From positions 138,848 to 202,847 of the forward strand of contig JACQXA010000002.1 in the NCBI GenBank assembly GCA_016208975.1: DNA of 64,000 nucleotides, given 5' to 3'. This document shows, in pieces, positions 51,793-59,437 of this stretch. The notes under the pieces were generated by a model. That model was given only the letters and a program-made list of their open reading frames with translations. It was not told where the DNA came from and made no database searches. The translations under genes and the position numbers were made by a program. This DNA is from Nitrospinota bacterium (lineage in GTDB: Bacteria > Nitrospinota_A > UBA7883 > JACRLM01). How positions within the stretch are numbered: position 1 is the stretch's first letter; the number at the start of each line of letters is the position of its first letter.

Positions 51793-54239
51793 AACGGCTG
51801 GCCAGGCGGATGGACCGTGGGGCAAGACCCGGAGAGACTGTGGCTGAATTCCGCTTCGGAACCAAGGCCGAAACCCTGGAGCGCCTGCAAAGAACGCTTA
51901 GCGGCGCGGTTGTGCCGGAATTCTTTTATTTTGACGCCGACGCCTGGAAAACAGGATGGATGGACATAATCCGGCGAGCGCCATCTGTTTCCGGGGGCGG
52001 GAAAATAATAATCCGCAGTAGCGCCGCCGGTGAGGATGGGGCCGCCCGCTCTATGGCTGGCGCATATTTAAGCGTGGCGGATGTGGATCCGCAAGACGAG
52101 ACGGCTGTGAAAAAGGCCATCGCCCGGGTTATCGCTTCGTACAAGGGGAACGGCGGCCAGGTGATCGTCCAGCGCATGGCGCTGGATATAGCGGTAAGCG
52201 GCGTAATCATGACCCGGAGCGTTACAGACGGCGCGCCATACTATGTCCTGGATTACGATGATGTTTCGGGAAAGACCGACGTGGTAACCGGCGGTATCGG
52301 CGCGCACAAAACGGTTTACGTTTACAGGGGATCGGCCCACTCGGCCATAAAATCGCCCCGGGTGGCGGCGATGGTGGATCTGGCCAGGAAGGTGGAGGCC
52401 GTCTGCGGAGAGACGCCTCTGGATATAGAATTCGCGCTGGGCAATGATGGTACCCAATTCCTCCTCCAGGTCCGCAGGATAACCTCTGAACATCATTGGC
52501 GGGCCCATACGGCGCGTGATGTGGCCCAAAGCCTTTCGGGCCTGGAGGAATTCGTGGCCGGACGGTCAGCGCCCCGGCCCGGCCTTTCGGGCTCGTCCAC
52601 GGTGTTCGGCGTCATGCCGGACTGGAATCCCGCAGAACTGCTGGGCGACGCTCCGGCGCCTCTGGCCATTTCCCTGTTCCGCTGGCTGATAAGCGATGAG
52701 GTATGGAGAAAGGCCAGGGAGCTTATGGGCTACAAGCGCCTTCCTGAAGAAGAGCTTATGGTTACCCTGTGCGGCCGTCCCTATATAGACGTGCGTAATA
52801 GCCTGAATTCCTTTCTCCCCGCCGGTCTTGACGGAAAATTTGAGAGCGCCCTTGTGGACGCGTGTCTTGCCCGGCTCTCCGAAAGCCCCGAGCTTCACGA
52901 CAAGCTGGAGTTCGAGGTGGCCCTGACCGTCCTGGATTTTGATTTCGAAAGGGAAACAGCCGCGTGGTATCCGGATGTGTTCACAGGCGGCGGTAAAATG
53001 CGGTTCCGCGAAAGCCTGCGCGCGCTTACGAACAACGCCCTTGACCTGGGCCATGGGGGCACGTTGCCGGAATTCATCAGCCAGGCCATGAAGCTTGAAG
53101 CCATGCGGGATGGCGGTGACCGGGCGCTTGAAAAAAACGGAGACTCCACCGAACTGCTTGGCCAGGCGCTAAAACTGCTGGATGAGTGCCGGATATATGG
53201 CACGCTTCCATTTTCATCCATAGCAAGACATGCGTTCATCGGCGAAAAACTTTTAAAATCGGCGGTGGCCAGGGAGGCGCTTGACGCAGGAAGGGTGGCT
53301 GGGTTCAAAAGATCCATCCGCACCGTATTCAGCGAGCTTTCCCGCGATATGGCCAAGATCTCCCGGGGTGGCGCTTCCCTGGATGGTTTCATGCGCCGCT
53401 ATGGACATTTGCGGCCAGGGGCGTTCGATATCACCTCCAGCCGTTACGCCGATATGCAGGAGATGTTTATCAACGGGGAATTGGCGGCCCCGGCGGAAAA
53501 CGGGGCTTTTACGCTGACTGCGCGGGAAAGCGGGGCCATTGGAAGCCTTCTGGCCGAAGCCGGGATAAATTCCGCAAACCCCGCCGGGCTTTTGGAGCAC
53601 GCCAGGCTTTCAATCCAGTGGCGGGAACGGGCCAAGTTCCTCTTCACAAAGAACCTTTCGGATGCTCTGGAGCTCTTCGCCGCCTGGGGGGAGCGCCAGG
53701 GATTGTCCAGGGAGGACACGTCATTCCTGACCGTCCGGGAGATGGAGGAATTCGCGGCGCGCCCCGGCTCCATCGGGGCTTCAACGTTGCGCGAAGTGGT
53801 TGACAGCAGAAGGGCCGGGAAGGATCTTTTCAAAACGGTCAAGCTGGGATATTTAATAAGGAACATCAGCGACCTGCGCGTCTCTCCCGTGTTACGGAGC
53901 CGTCCGAATTTCATAACGGAAAAAAGGGTGTCGGGTCCGGTGGCGCTGATAGAAAAGATACCGGAAGACACAAGGAACATCGCCGGGAAAATAGCCCTCG
54001 TTAAAAACGCCGACCCTGGGTACGACTGGATATTCACCCGTCGCATTAAGGGGCTTGTGACAAAATACGGCGGGGCCAACTCTCACATGGCCATCCGGTG
54101 TGTGGAGATGAACCTTCCCGCGGCCATAGGTTGCGGTGACGAGATTTTCGCAAAACTTGCGGCCAGCGGTTACGCGGAGTTGAATTGCGATGAGAAAACC
54201 GTGCGCCCTGCGATAGTGGGAGATTATGACGGAGCTTAG
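51789..54239 (+). CDS. PEP-synthase-like dikinase, probable L-glutamine kinase (Cj1418-like)
   Basis: Start ATG 51789 overlaps the methyltransferase stop. The 816-residue protein has the ATP-binding domain of PEP synthases and dikinases (IIIRSSAAGEDGAARSMAGAY, Arg76 and onward; LDIEFALGNDG). It ends with the swivelling phosphohistidine domain KYGGANSHMAIRCVEMNLPAAIGCG, with His766. The C-terminal PEP/pyruvate TIM barrel of PPDK is absent, and the middle region is unlike rifampin phosphotransferase. C. jejuni Cj1418 has this architecture and phosphorylates the amide nitrogen of L-glutamine with ATP, giving AMP and phosphate. Gene order with a GATase and a cytidylyltransferase supports the same reaction here. 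Confidence 0.75.
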   Translation: MKRLARRMDRGARPGETVAEFRFGTKAETLERLQRTLSGAVVPEFFYFDADAWKTGWMDIIRRAPSVSGGGKIIIRSSAAGEDGAARSMAGAYLSVADVDPQDETAVKKAIARVIASYKGNGGQVIVQRMALDIAVSGVIMTRSVTDGAPYYVLDYDDVSGKTDVVTGGIGAHKTVYVYRGSAHSAIKSPRVAAMVDLARKVEAVCGETPLDIEFALGNDGTQFLLQVRRITSEHHWRAHTARDVAQSLSGLEEFVAGRSAPRPGLSGSSTVFGVMPDWNPAELLGDAPAPLAISLFRWLISDEVWRKARELMGYKRLPEEELMVTLCGRPYIDVRNSLNSFLPAGLDGKFESALVDACLARLSESPELHDKLEFEVALTVLDFDFERETAAWYPDVFTGGGKMRFRESLRALTNNALDLGHGGTLPEFISQAMKLEAMRDGGDRALEKNGDSTELLGQALKLLDECRIYGTLPFSSIARHAFIGEKLLKSAVAREALDAGRVAGFKRSIRTVFSELSRDMAKISRGGASLDGFMRRYGHLRPGAFDITSSRYADMQEMFINGELAAPAENGAFTLTARESGAIGSLLAEAGINSANPAGLLEHARLSIQWRERAKFLFTKNLSDALELFAAWGERQGLSREDTSFLTVREMEEFAARPGSIGASTLREVVDSRRAGKDLFKTVKLGYLIRNISDLRVSPVLRSRPNFITEKRVSGPVALIEKIPEDTRNIAGKIALVKNADPGYDWIFTRRIKGLVTKYGGANSHMAIRCVEMNLPAAIGCGDEIFAKLAASGYAELNCDEKTVRPAIVGDYDGA

Positions 54240-54849
54240 GATAGGCGTTACAACACGGGAGACCCGCCACGCGGCAAGCGGTGATACGAGGGACGCCATA
54301 AGCCGCGATTGGGCGGGGTTTATCGGCGCGGCCCTGCCGGAAGCGTTGTGGATGCCCGTGCCGAACGTGGGCCCCACCGCGCGGGAATACGCCCAAAGAT
54401 GGGGGCTTAACGGTTTCATATTCACCGGCGGGGAGGATTACACAGGGCGATCGGTCAGAGATGTAACTGAAAAGGGGCTTCTTGAGCTGGCGCTGGAAAA
54501 TAAATATCCGGTCTATGGCGTGTGCAGGGGGATGCAATTCTTCCAGATATATTTTGGCGGGAGTCTTGTGGAGTGTCCTGGCCGGTCGCACGTGTCCGCC
54601 CGCCACGCGGTGACTTTCGTCAACACAGGCAAAGAGGAGCGCGCCACGGTGAATTCTTTCCACAGATGGGGGATGAGGGCCGATGGGCTCGCTCCGGCGC
54701 TGAAACCTTTCGCTATCACGGACGACGGTTTTGTGGAGGGGGTCAATGCGCCGGATAACAGGCTAATGGCCACAATGTGGCACCCGGAAAGGGAATCCCC
54801 TTTCGCAAGGGGCGATATTGGACGTTTGCAGGCTCTGTTCCTATCGTGA
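54226..54849 (+). CDS. Class I glutamine amidotransferase-like hydrolase (Cj1417-like)
   Basis: The 207-residue protein shows FIFTGGEDYTG, then YGVCRGMQFFQIYFGG with the nucleophile Cys100, and MWHPERESPF with His186 and Glu188, so the catalytic triad is complete. It overlaps the kinase gene by 14 bases. By itself it would be called a gamma-glutamyl-GABA hydrolase-like protein. In the C. jejuni pathway Cj1417 splits gamma-glutamyl-CDP-amidate into glutamate and cytidine diphosphoramidate, and this gene is in the matching position. No synthetase subunit is fused or adjacent, consistent with a free hydrolase. Confidence 0.8.
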   Translation: MTELRIGVTTRETRHAASGDTRDAISRDWAGFIGAALPEALWMPVPNVGPTAREYAQRWGLNGFIFTGGEDYTGRSVRDVTEKGLLELALENKYPVYGVCRGMQFFQIYFGGSLVECPGRSHVSARHAVTFVNTGKEERATVNSFHRWGMRADGLAPALKPFAITDDGFVEGVNAPDNRLMATMWHPERESPFARGDIGRLQALFLS

Positions 54850-55622
54850 ACACAAGGACGCTTAACGCTGTTATTCTGGCCGCTGGCAGGGGCTCCCGAA
54901 TGGGGGAAGTCACCGTGGACACGCCCAAATGCCTGGCCTCCATCGGCGGCAAGCCGATGCTTCAATGGCAAATGGCCGCCCTGAGGGAAGCCGGAATCGG
55001 GAAGATATCAATTGTGACCGGTTACAAGCGGGAAAAGCTGGAGGCATACGCGGGGGATAGTGTTGGTTTTTATCACAATCCCCGCTGGGCGGAAACGAAC
55101 ATGGTCAGCAGTCTTGTAACCGCGAGCTCCGTTTTATCGGGGGATGGGTGCGTGGTCAGTTATTCGGATATCGTATATCATCCCTCCGTCATAAAAACGC
55201 TGATTGCGGCGGAGGGGGATGTATGCGTCACATACGACACCCAATGGCTGGAACTGTGGGGGATAAGGTTCCCAGATCCGCTGGAGGACGCGGAAACCTT
55301 CAGGGAAGAGGGCGGCCGCCTGCGGGAGATCGGCGGTAAACCGGCCAGCCTTGAACAAATAGAGGGGCAATACATGGGCCTTCTGAAATTTACGCCAGCC
55401 GGATGGCGCGGGGTTTCGGGCGCTTTAGCGGCCCTGCCGGAAGACCGCCGCGGGAAAATGGACATGACATCGCTTTTAAGCCATCTTCTCAGGCTGGGAA
55501 TCCCGGTGGAAACCGTGGCGGTGCGGGGCCGGTGGCTGGAGGTGGACAGCGTCGGCGATATCATCGCCTACGAGAAGAAACTCGCTGGCGCAGACACATT
55601 CAGCCATGACTGGCGCTGGTGA
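54846..55622 (+). CDS. Nucleotidyltransferase, probable CTP:phosphoglutamine cytidylyltransferase (Cj1416-like)
   Basis: GTG 54846 overlaps the previous stop (GTGA); the longer frame is an artefact. The 258-residue GT-A-like enzyme has AVILAAGRGSRMG (residues 8-20) and TPKCLASIGGKPM, the signature of LicC/PntC/Cj1416-type cytidylyltransferases, with YSDIVYHPSVI as the metal-Asp region and WLEVDSVGDIIAYE at the end. The short C-terminus without a hexapeptide repeat excludes GlmU-type enzymes. In context it would join CMP to L-glutamine phosphate. A phosphocholine or phosphonate substrate is the alternative, but no choline or PEP mutase genes are seen. Confidence 0.78.
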   Translation: MNTRTLNAVILAAGRGSRMGEVTVDTPKCLASIGGKPMLQWQMAALREAGIGKISIVTGYKREKLEAYAGDSVGFYHNPRWAETNMVSSLVTASSVLSGDGCVVSYSDIVYHPSVIKTLIAAEGDVCVTYDTQWLELWGIRFPDPLEDAETFREEGGRLREIGGKPASLEQIEGQYMGLLKFTPAGWRGVSGALAALPEDRRGKMDMTSLLSHLLRLGIPVETVAVRGRWLEVDSVGDIIAYEKKLAGADTFSHDWRW

Positions 55623-56488
55623 CACACGAAATGTTTAACAAGATGATCGGTACGATTGAAAGCGCCATCACCGGGGCGCGGGAAGCCCTTGACGCGCATG
55701 GGGCCGCCACACAGGGTGATCTTGTGGAACACGCGGCGGCGCTTATGAAAATGGCGGCCGAGCTGGTGGATCTTTCAAACACGGCCAAGTACCGGGCGTA
55801 TAAAGCGCTTCTTCCAGATGGCGTTGACGGGTATAAACCATACTCCACACCGTACTTGGCCATGATCAAAGATGTGGAGAACCAGGTGCGCCTCCAGAAT
55901 GAGGAGTATGGAAAATACAAATATTTTTTCGGCCAGCCGTATCAGGCCTTCGCAACGCTGGGAATATTCGGCGCCAGGGACACGGAGACAAGATACCGGG
56001 AATATGGTCTCGGCGGCATGGTGTCGCCGCATCATCGCGTGCTGGACATAGGGGCCAGTTGCGGTTTCATGTCAATTTACACCGCGCTGATGAATGGTTG
56101 CCGCGCCGACTGTGTGGAGCACAATCCGTATATGGTAAAAATCGGCGAGATAGTCGCCGGTTACCTCGGCCTCACCGGGAAAATGCGGTTCTTCGCCACG
56201 GACGTGACCGGCTGGGAGCCGGATTGCCGCTACGATGTGGTTTTCAGCTTCGCCTCCCATCACACCGATGATGGAGGGCACAGCCCGGTCTTGCGGGACT
56301 ACATGAAGCGGTTGTGGTCACTGCTTGTCCCGGGTGGCGCGCTGGTTTTCGAGGGGCACTGCGCCGATTATGGGAACGGGGTGTTTTACAGGGATCTCGA
56401 GGAAAACCGTGATTTGTTCAGCTGGAGCGGCTCGCGCCGGTTCCCGCAGTCGAACCGGGAACTGTTCATAATGAGGCGCAATGGCTGA
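55619..56488 (+). CDS. SAM-dependent methyltransferase with helical N-terminal extension
   Basis: GTG 55619 overlaps the previous stop; ATG 55631 is the alternative start. In the 289-residue protein, residues 1-115 are mostly helical (HAAALMKMAAELVDLSNTAK) with an aromatic-rich end. The SAM domain has VLDIGASCGFMSIYTA (about 140), CVEHNPYMV and YDVVFSFASHHTDDGG. It is the second methyltransferase in the cassette, as C. jejuni has two (Cj1419, Cj1420). It overlaps the next gene by 8 bases. Confidence 0.78.
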   Translation: MTHEMFNKMIGTIESAITGAREALDAHGAATQGDLVEHAAALMKMAAELVDLSNTAKYRAYKALLPDGVDGYKPYSTPYLAMIKDVENQVRLQNEEYGKYKYFFGQPYQAFATLGIFGARDTETRYREYGLGGMVSPHHRVLDIGASCGFMSIYTALMNGCRADCVEHNPYMVKIGEIVAGYLGLTGKMRFFATDVTGWEPDCRYDVVFSFASHHTDDGGHSPVLRDYMKRLWSLLVPGGALVFEGHCADYGNGVFYRDLEENRDLFSWSGSRRFPQSNRELFIMRRNG

Positions 56489-57644
56489 GCCCGGTTTTTC
56501 GCTGGAATGGCCCCTGCGGCCTGAATGGATAAAATCCACGGCCCCCGTCATTCAGCAGACGCGCGCCAGACCCGCCATGCCGAATGTAAACCGGGTGGCG
56601 TTCGCCATGCACAACACCGAGCTGATCAACCACTATGGCCCCATCATGCGCAAGCTTGCGCCTGCGGAATATGACATTGTGTACGTTGCGGCCAATGAAG
56701 CCGAGCGCCGGGAGATGGAATCATTCGCGCAAGGGCTGGGGTGCAACGCCGTCCCGGCCGCGCTGGCGCTTTCCGAAGGGCGTGTTTATGACGCGGCGGT
56801 GGGCGTGCATTACGGCTCCGCGGGAACGGCGCCGGATGGGGCGCCGGCCCTCTTCCGGCTGGCCGTAACCCAGATTCGCCTGATGTACAGCATCGGTAAA
56901 GACGCATGGCTGTTTTCGGACGATAATTATCATTACAACATCATCCTTTGTTTCGGCCCTTATCACCTGAACAACTTGTTGCCGTTCACGAACGCCAAAA
57001 AAGTGTCCGTGGGATACCCCAGGTTCGACAATTTCTTCAATAATCCCCCGGACAGGGCGGCGGCGCTGAAAAGCATGGGACTGGACCCGGCGCGCGAAAC
57101 AATAGTGTGGCTTCCCACCCACGGAGCCTTGTGTTCCGTAAGGGAATTCGCAAAAGCGATCGGTGAATTGTCCGGAGAATACAATGTGGCGATAAAACTC
57201 CACCCGCTTACCGCCGTTAGCGACCCGGCGTCCATCGCCGCGCTTGAGGAAGCCGGTCTTAACAATTACTTTTCCGGAAGCTTCGACAACAGCAACTTGT
57301 TCTCCATAGCGGATTACGTTATCGCCGATTACGGCGGCTCCTCCTTCGGCGCCATATATACCGGCAAAAATCTTGTTCTTCTCGATGTGGCCGCGGCGGC
57401 TGGCAACGAAAATATCACCGGCGAATCATCCAGCGTCGAGCTTCGGCGATGGTTCCCCCATTACGGAGCCGGTGAAGCGGATAAAATAAGAACCGCCCTG
57501 CAAAATAAAACGCTCTGGAGCGGACAGGCCAAGACCAGCGCGGCGCTTCGGGACAGGTTCTTTGCGCCCCATTATGGTTTTTCTTCGGATGTCGCCGCGA
57601 TGGCCATAAGAAATCACAGGAAGATAACCGGCGCGGAAAAATAG
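56481..57644 (+). CDS. CDP-glycerol glycerophosphotransferase-like GT-B transferase
   Basis: The 387-residue protein is similar in pattern to TagB/TagF-type CDP-polyol phosphotransferases. VGYPRFDNFF, TIVWLPTHGALCS, VAIKLHPLT, then SIADYVIADYGGSSFGAIYTGKNLVLLD are the donor-binding half. In those enzymes the two His residues of THG and KLHP bind the CDP donor, and both are present. Located between the cytidylyltransferase and the CysC-like kinase, it could be the enzyme that moves the phosphoramidate from its cytidine carrier to the glycan, or it could handle a separate polyol phosphate. Confidence 0.7.
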   Translation: MAEPGFSLEWPLRPEWIKSTAPVIQQTRARPAMPNVNRVAFAMHNTELINHYGPIMRKLAPAEYDIVYVAANEAERREMESFAQGLGCNAVPAALALSEGRVYDAAVGVHYGSAGTAPDGAPALFRLAVTQIRLMYSIGKDAWLFSDDNYHYNIILCFGPYHLNNLLPFTNAKKVSVGYPRFDNFFNNPPDRAAALKSMGLDPARETIVWLPTHGALCSVREFAKAIGELSGEYNVAIKLHPLTAVSDPASIAALEEAGLNNYFSGSFDNSNLFSIADYVIADYGGSSFGAIYTGKNLVLLDVAAAAGNENITGESSSVELRRWFPHYGAGEADKIRTALQNKTLWSGQAKTSAALRDRFFAPHYGFSSDVAAMAIRNHRKITGAEK

Positions 57645-57656
57645 ACAGGCGGAAGA

Positions 57657-58172
57657 ATGGTTATATGGATAGTGGGCCTTTCGGGGTCGGGTAAAACCTC
57701 CATCGGGCGTGAGGTATATTCCTTGTGGAAGGAAAAGGCGCCCAACACCGCGCTTGTTGACGGTGACGAGATAAGGGAGGTTTTCGGCGCCCGGGGCGAG
57801 GCGGATTATTCTGTGGAGGGGCGCGAAAGAAACTCAAACCGCGTGGCGGCCCTTTGCGCCTGGCTCGACAGGCAGGGGATTAACGTCGTGTGTTGCATCC
57901 TGTCCATCTTTGAGGATAGAAGAAAAAAGAACCGCGCCGGTTATTCTTCATATTTCGAGGTGTTTGTTGACACCCCCTTTCCGGTCATCCTTCAGCGGGA
58001 CACCAAGGGCCTTTATGCCCCGGCCATGCGGGGCGAGATAAAAAACGTGGTGGGGGTGGACATACCTTTCACTCCCCCCGCCGCGGCGGATCTCCGGATA
58101 GACAATAGCGCGGATAAAACCTCTTATCGTGATGACGCCGCGCTTATTCTGGCCAAGGCTGGCGTGATGTAA
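57657..58172 (+). CDS. CysC-like kinase, probable cytidine diphosphoramidate kinase (Cj1415-like)
   Basis: The 171-residue P-loop kinase has IVGLSGSGKTS (Walker A, residues 7-14), VDGDEIREVFG, RNSNRVAALCAWLD and FVDTPFPVILQRDTKGLY, all matching the adenylylsulfate kinase fold. The CysC segment FISPFRxDR is changed to CCILSIFEDRR, so the nucleotide-phosphosulfate site differs. Cj1415, a CysC-like enzyme, phosphorylates the 3'-OH of cytidine diphosphoramidate. A normal APS kinase serving the sulfotransferase at 59428 is the main alternative, but no ATP sulfurylase gene is in the window. Confidence 0.75.
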   Translation: MVIWIVGLSGSGKTSIGREVYSLWKEKAPNTALVDGDEIREVFGARGEADYSVEGRERNSNRVAALCAWLDRQGINVVCCILSIFEDRRKKNRAGYSSYFEVFVDTPFPVILQRDTKGLYAPAMRGEIKNVVGVDIPFTPPAAADLRIDNSADKTSYRDDAALILAKAGVM

Positions 58173-58718
58173 ATGCCGTACATTTATTCCACGGGCGGCA
58201 TGCCCGAAACAAAGATGCAGTATTCCTATTCCCCTTTCCTGGGGATCGGCTTTCTCCATGACTGGTTCAAGGACAGGGATAACGCCCTGGAATATCTTGG
58301 CGGCGTTTCACCGGGGCAGTCCCCATCCGCCGGAGACATTTTCGGGGGCATTAAAAAGGGGCTGGGCTCAAGCTCCATCAAGGAGGCGGAGGCCGCGCGC
58401 GAAAAGCTGGCCACCCTGGTCAAGCGGTTTGAAGTGACCAAGCGGATATATTCGGCCTATAACGGCGAACTGCGCCCGGTGGACACTCAGGACTTCATGG
58501 GGCTGGGTAATTATGCAAGTTTCGCGGAGACTCTCATAGCCGCGCATGAAATTACCGGAAGCCTGGTGTATCTGAACGCATTGCTAAAATGTGTGGATAT
58601 CCTGTGCGCGGCCCGGGAGCGGATTGGGGATCAGCTTAAGGGCAGGGTGGCGGCTGTCATCAGGGAAGAAAGGGCGCGTGTGCTGGCTGTCTGCGCCCGT
58701 CATGGGACACCGTTATGA
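58173..58718 (+). CDS. Hypothetical protein within the phosphoramidate/formyltransferase segment
   Basis: I do not recognise this 181-residue protein. It begins directly after the kinase stop and overlaps the formyltransferase start by ATGA, so it belongs to the operon. The N-terminus is aromatic-rich (YIYSTGG, YSYSPFLGIGFLHDWF). The middle has a Gly-rich FGGIKKGLGSSS, and the rest is mainly helical (EAEAAREKLATLVKRF; AAVIREERARVLAVCARHG). No signal peptide or membrane segment is visible. A role linked to the formyl or phosphoramidate step is only suggested by position. Confidence 0.7.
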   Translation: MPYIYSTGGMPETKMQYSYSPFLGIGFLHDWFKDRDNALEYLGGVSPGQSPSAGDIFGGIKKGLGSSSIKEAEAAREKLATLVKRFEVTKRIYSAYNGELRPVDTQDFMGLGNYASFAETLIAAHEITGSLVYLNALLKCVDILCAARERIGDQLKGRVAAVIREERARVLAVCARHGTPL

Positions 58719-59437
58719 ATTTACCGGGAGTGGTTTTTCTGGCCGGCAGGACCGTCAGGGCGCAGGCATACGCCCAGGCCATGGCCCGCGCGGGGATGAA
58801 ACCGGAATGGGCCTTTGTATATGGCGCCGAAAGCTCCGTTACAGTTCCACCCTCTTTGCCGCAGGCTGGGCCGCCGACTGGTCTGCCACTTCCGGATCTT
58901 TCCGTGCCGCTGGAGGAAACGGCGGCGAACGCGGGCTGGCGGATTCATGAAACCGTGGCCGGGAACGTCAATGACCCCGCCATTCTGGATTTCCTTAAAC
59001 GCGTAAGGCCAGCCCTTGTCATATATGCGGGTTACGGCGGACAGATAGTGGGTGATGAGGCGTTGTCTGTAGCCCCGTTCATGCACGTCCATTCGGGGAA
59101 CCTGCCGGAGGAGCGGGGGAGCACCACTGTCTATTACGGTATTTTAAAGGGAACCGGCGTATGGGCCAGCGCCATTTTGCTGGAGCGGAAAATAGACACC
59201 GGCCCGGTTCTTTTAAAGGCGGAATATCCGCTTCCGCCAGCGGGGCTTGATATAGACCGACTTTACGACCCGGCCATCCGGGCCGATTTATTGTTGAAAG
59301 CGCTGAGGGAATACGCGGCCAGGGGGCATTTGCCGGAAGGGGTTAGACAGGAGCCGGATTGTGGCGAGGATTATTATGTGATACATCCCGTGTTAAAACA
59401 TATTGCGGCGCTTTCCATCAACAAACCTCAGCTATAG
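58715..59437 (+). CDS. Formyltransferase-family protein (Formyl_trans_N)
   Basis: The 240-residue protein has the core of 10-formyl-THF-dependent formyltransferases. IYAGYGGQIV leads to MHVHSGNLPEERGSTTVYY, with the catalytic His and the SxLPxxRG loop at about residue 122; ASAILLERKIDTGPVLL holds the catalytic Asp at about 160. The usual Asn two residues before the His is replaced (M-H-V-H), so the triad is atypical. In sugar clusters these enzymes formylate amino sugars; the amino sugar from 46285-48513 would be a candidate acceptor. It is the last plus-strand gene and overlaps the convergent sulfotransferase by 10 bases. Confidence 0.8.
   Translation: MNLPGVVFLAGRTVRAQAYAQAMARAGMKPEWAFVYGAESSVTVPPSLPQAGPPTGLPLPDLSVPLEETAANAGWRIHETVAGNVNDPAILDFLKRVRPALVIYAGYGGQIVGDEALSVAPFMHVHSGNLPEERGSTTVYYGILKGTGVWASAILLERKIDTGPVLLKAEYPLPPAGLDIDRLYDPAIRADLLLKALREYAARGHLPEGVRQEPDCGEDYYVIHPVLKHIAALSINKPQL

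Noticed and set aside
51789-54239. Housekeeping PEP synthase or PPDK
   Set aside because: The PEP/pyruvate-binding barrel is missing after the phosphohistidine domain, and the neighbours are those of the phosphoramidate pathway.
54846-55622. Phosphonate pathway (PntC-like) or phosphocholine pathway (LicC)
   Set aside because: No PEP mutase, phosphonopyruvate decarboxylase or choline uptake gene is in the window, while a glutamine-kinase-like gene and a GATase are adjacent.
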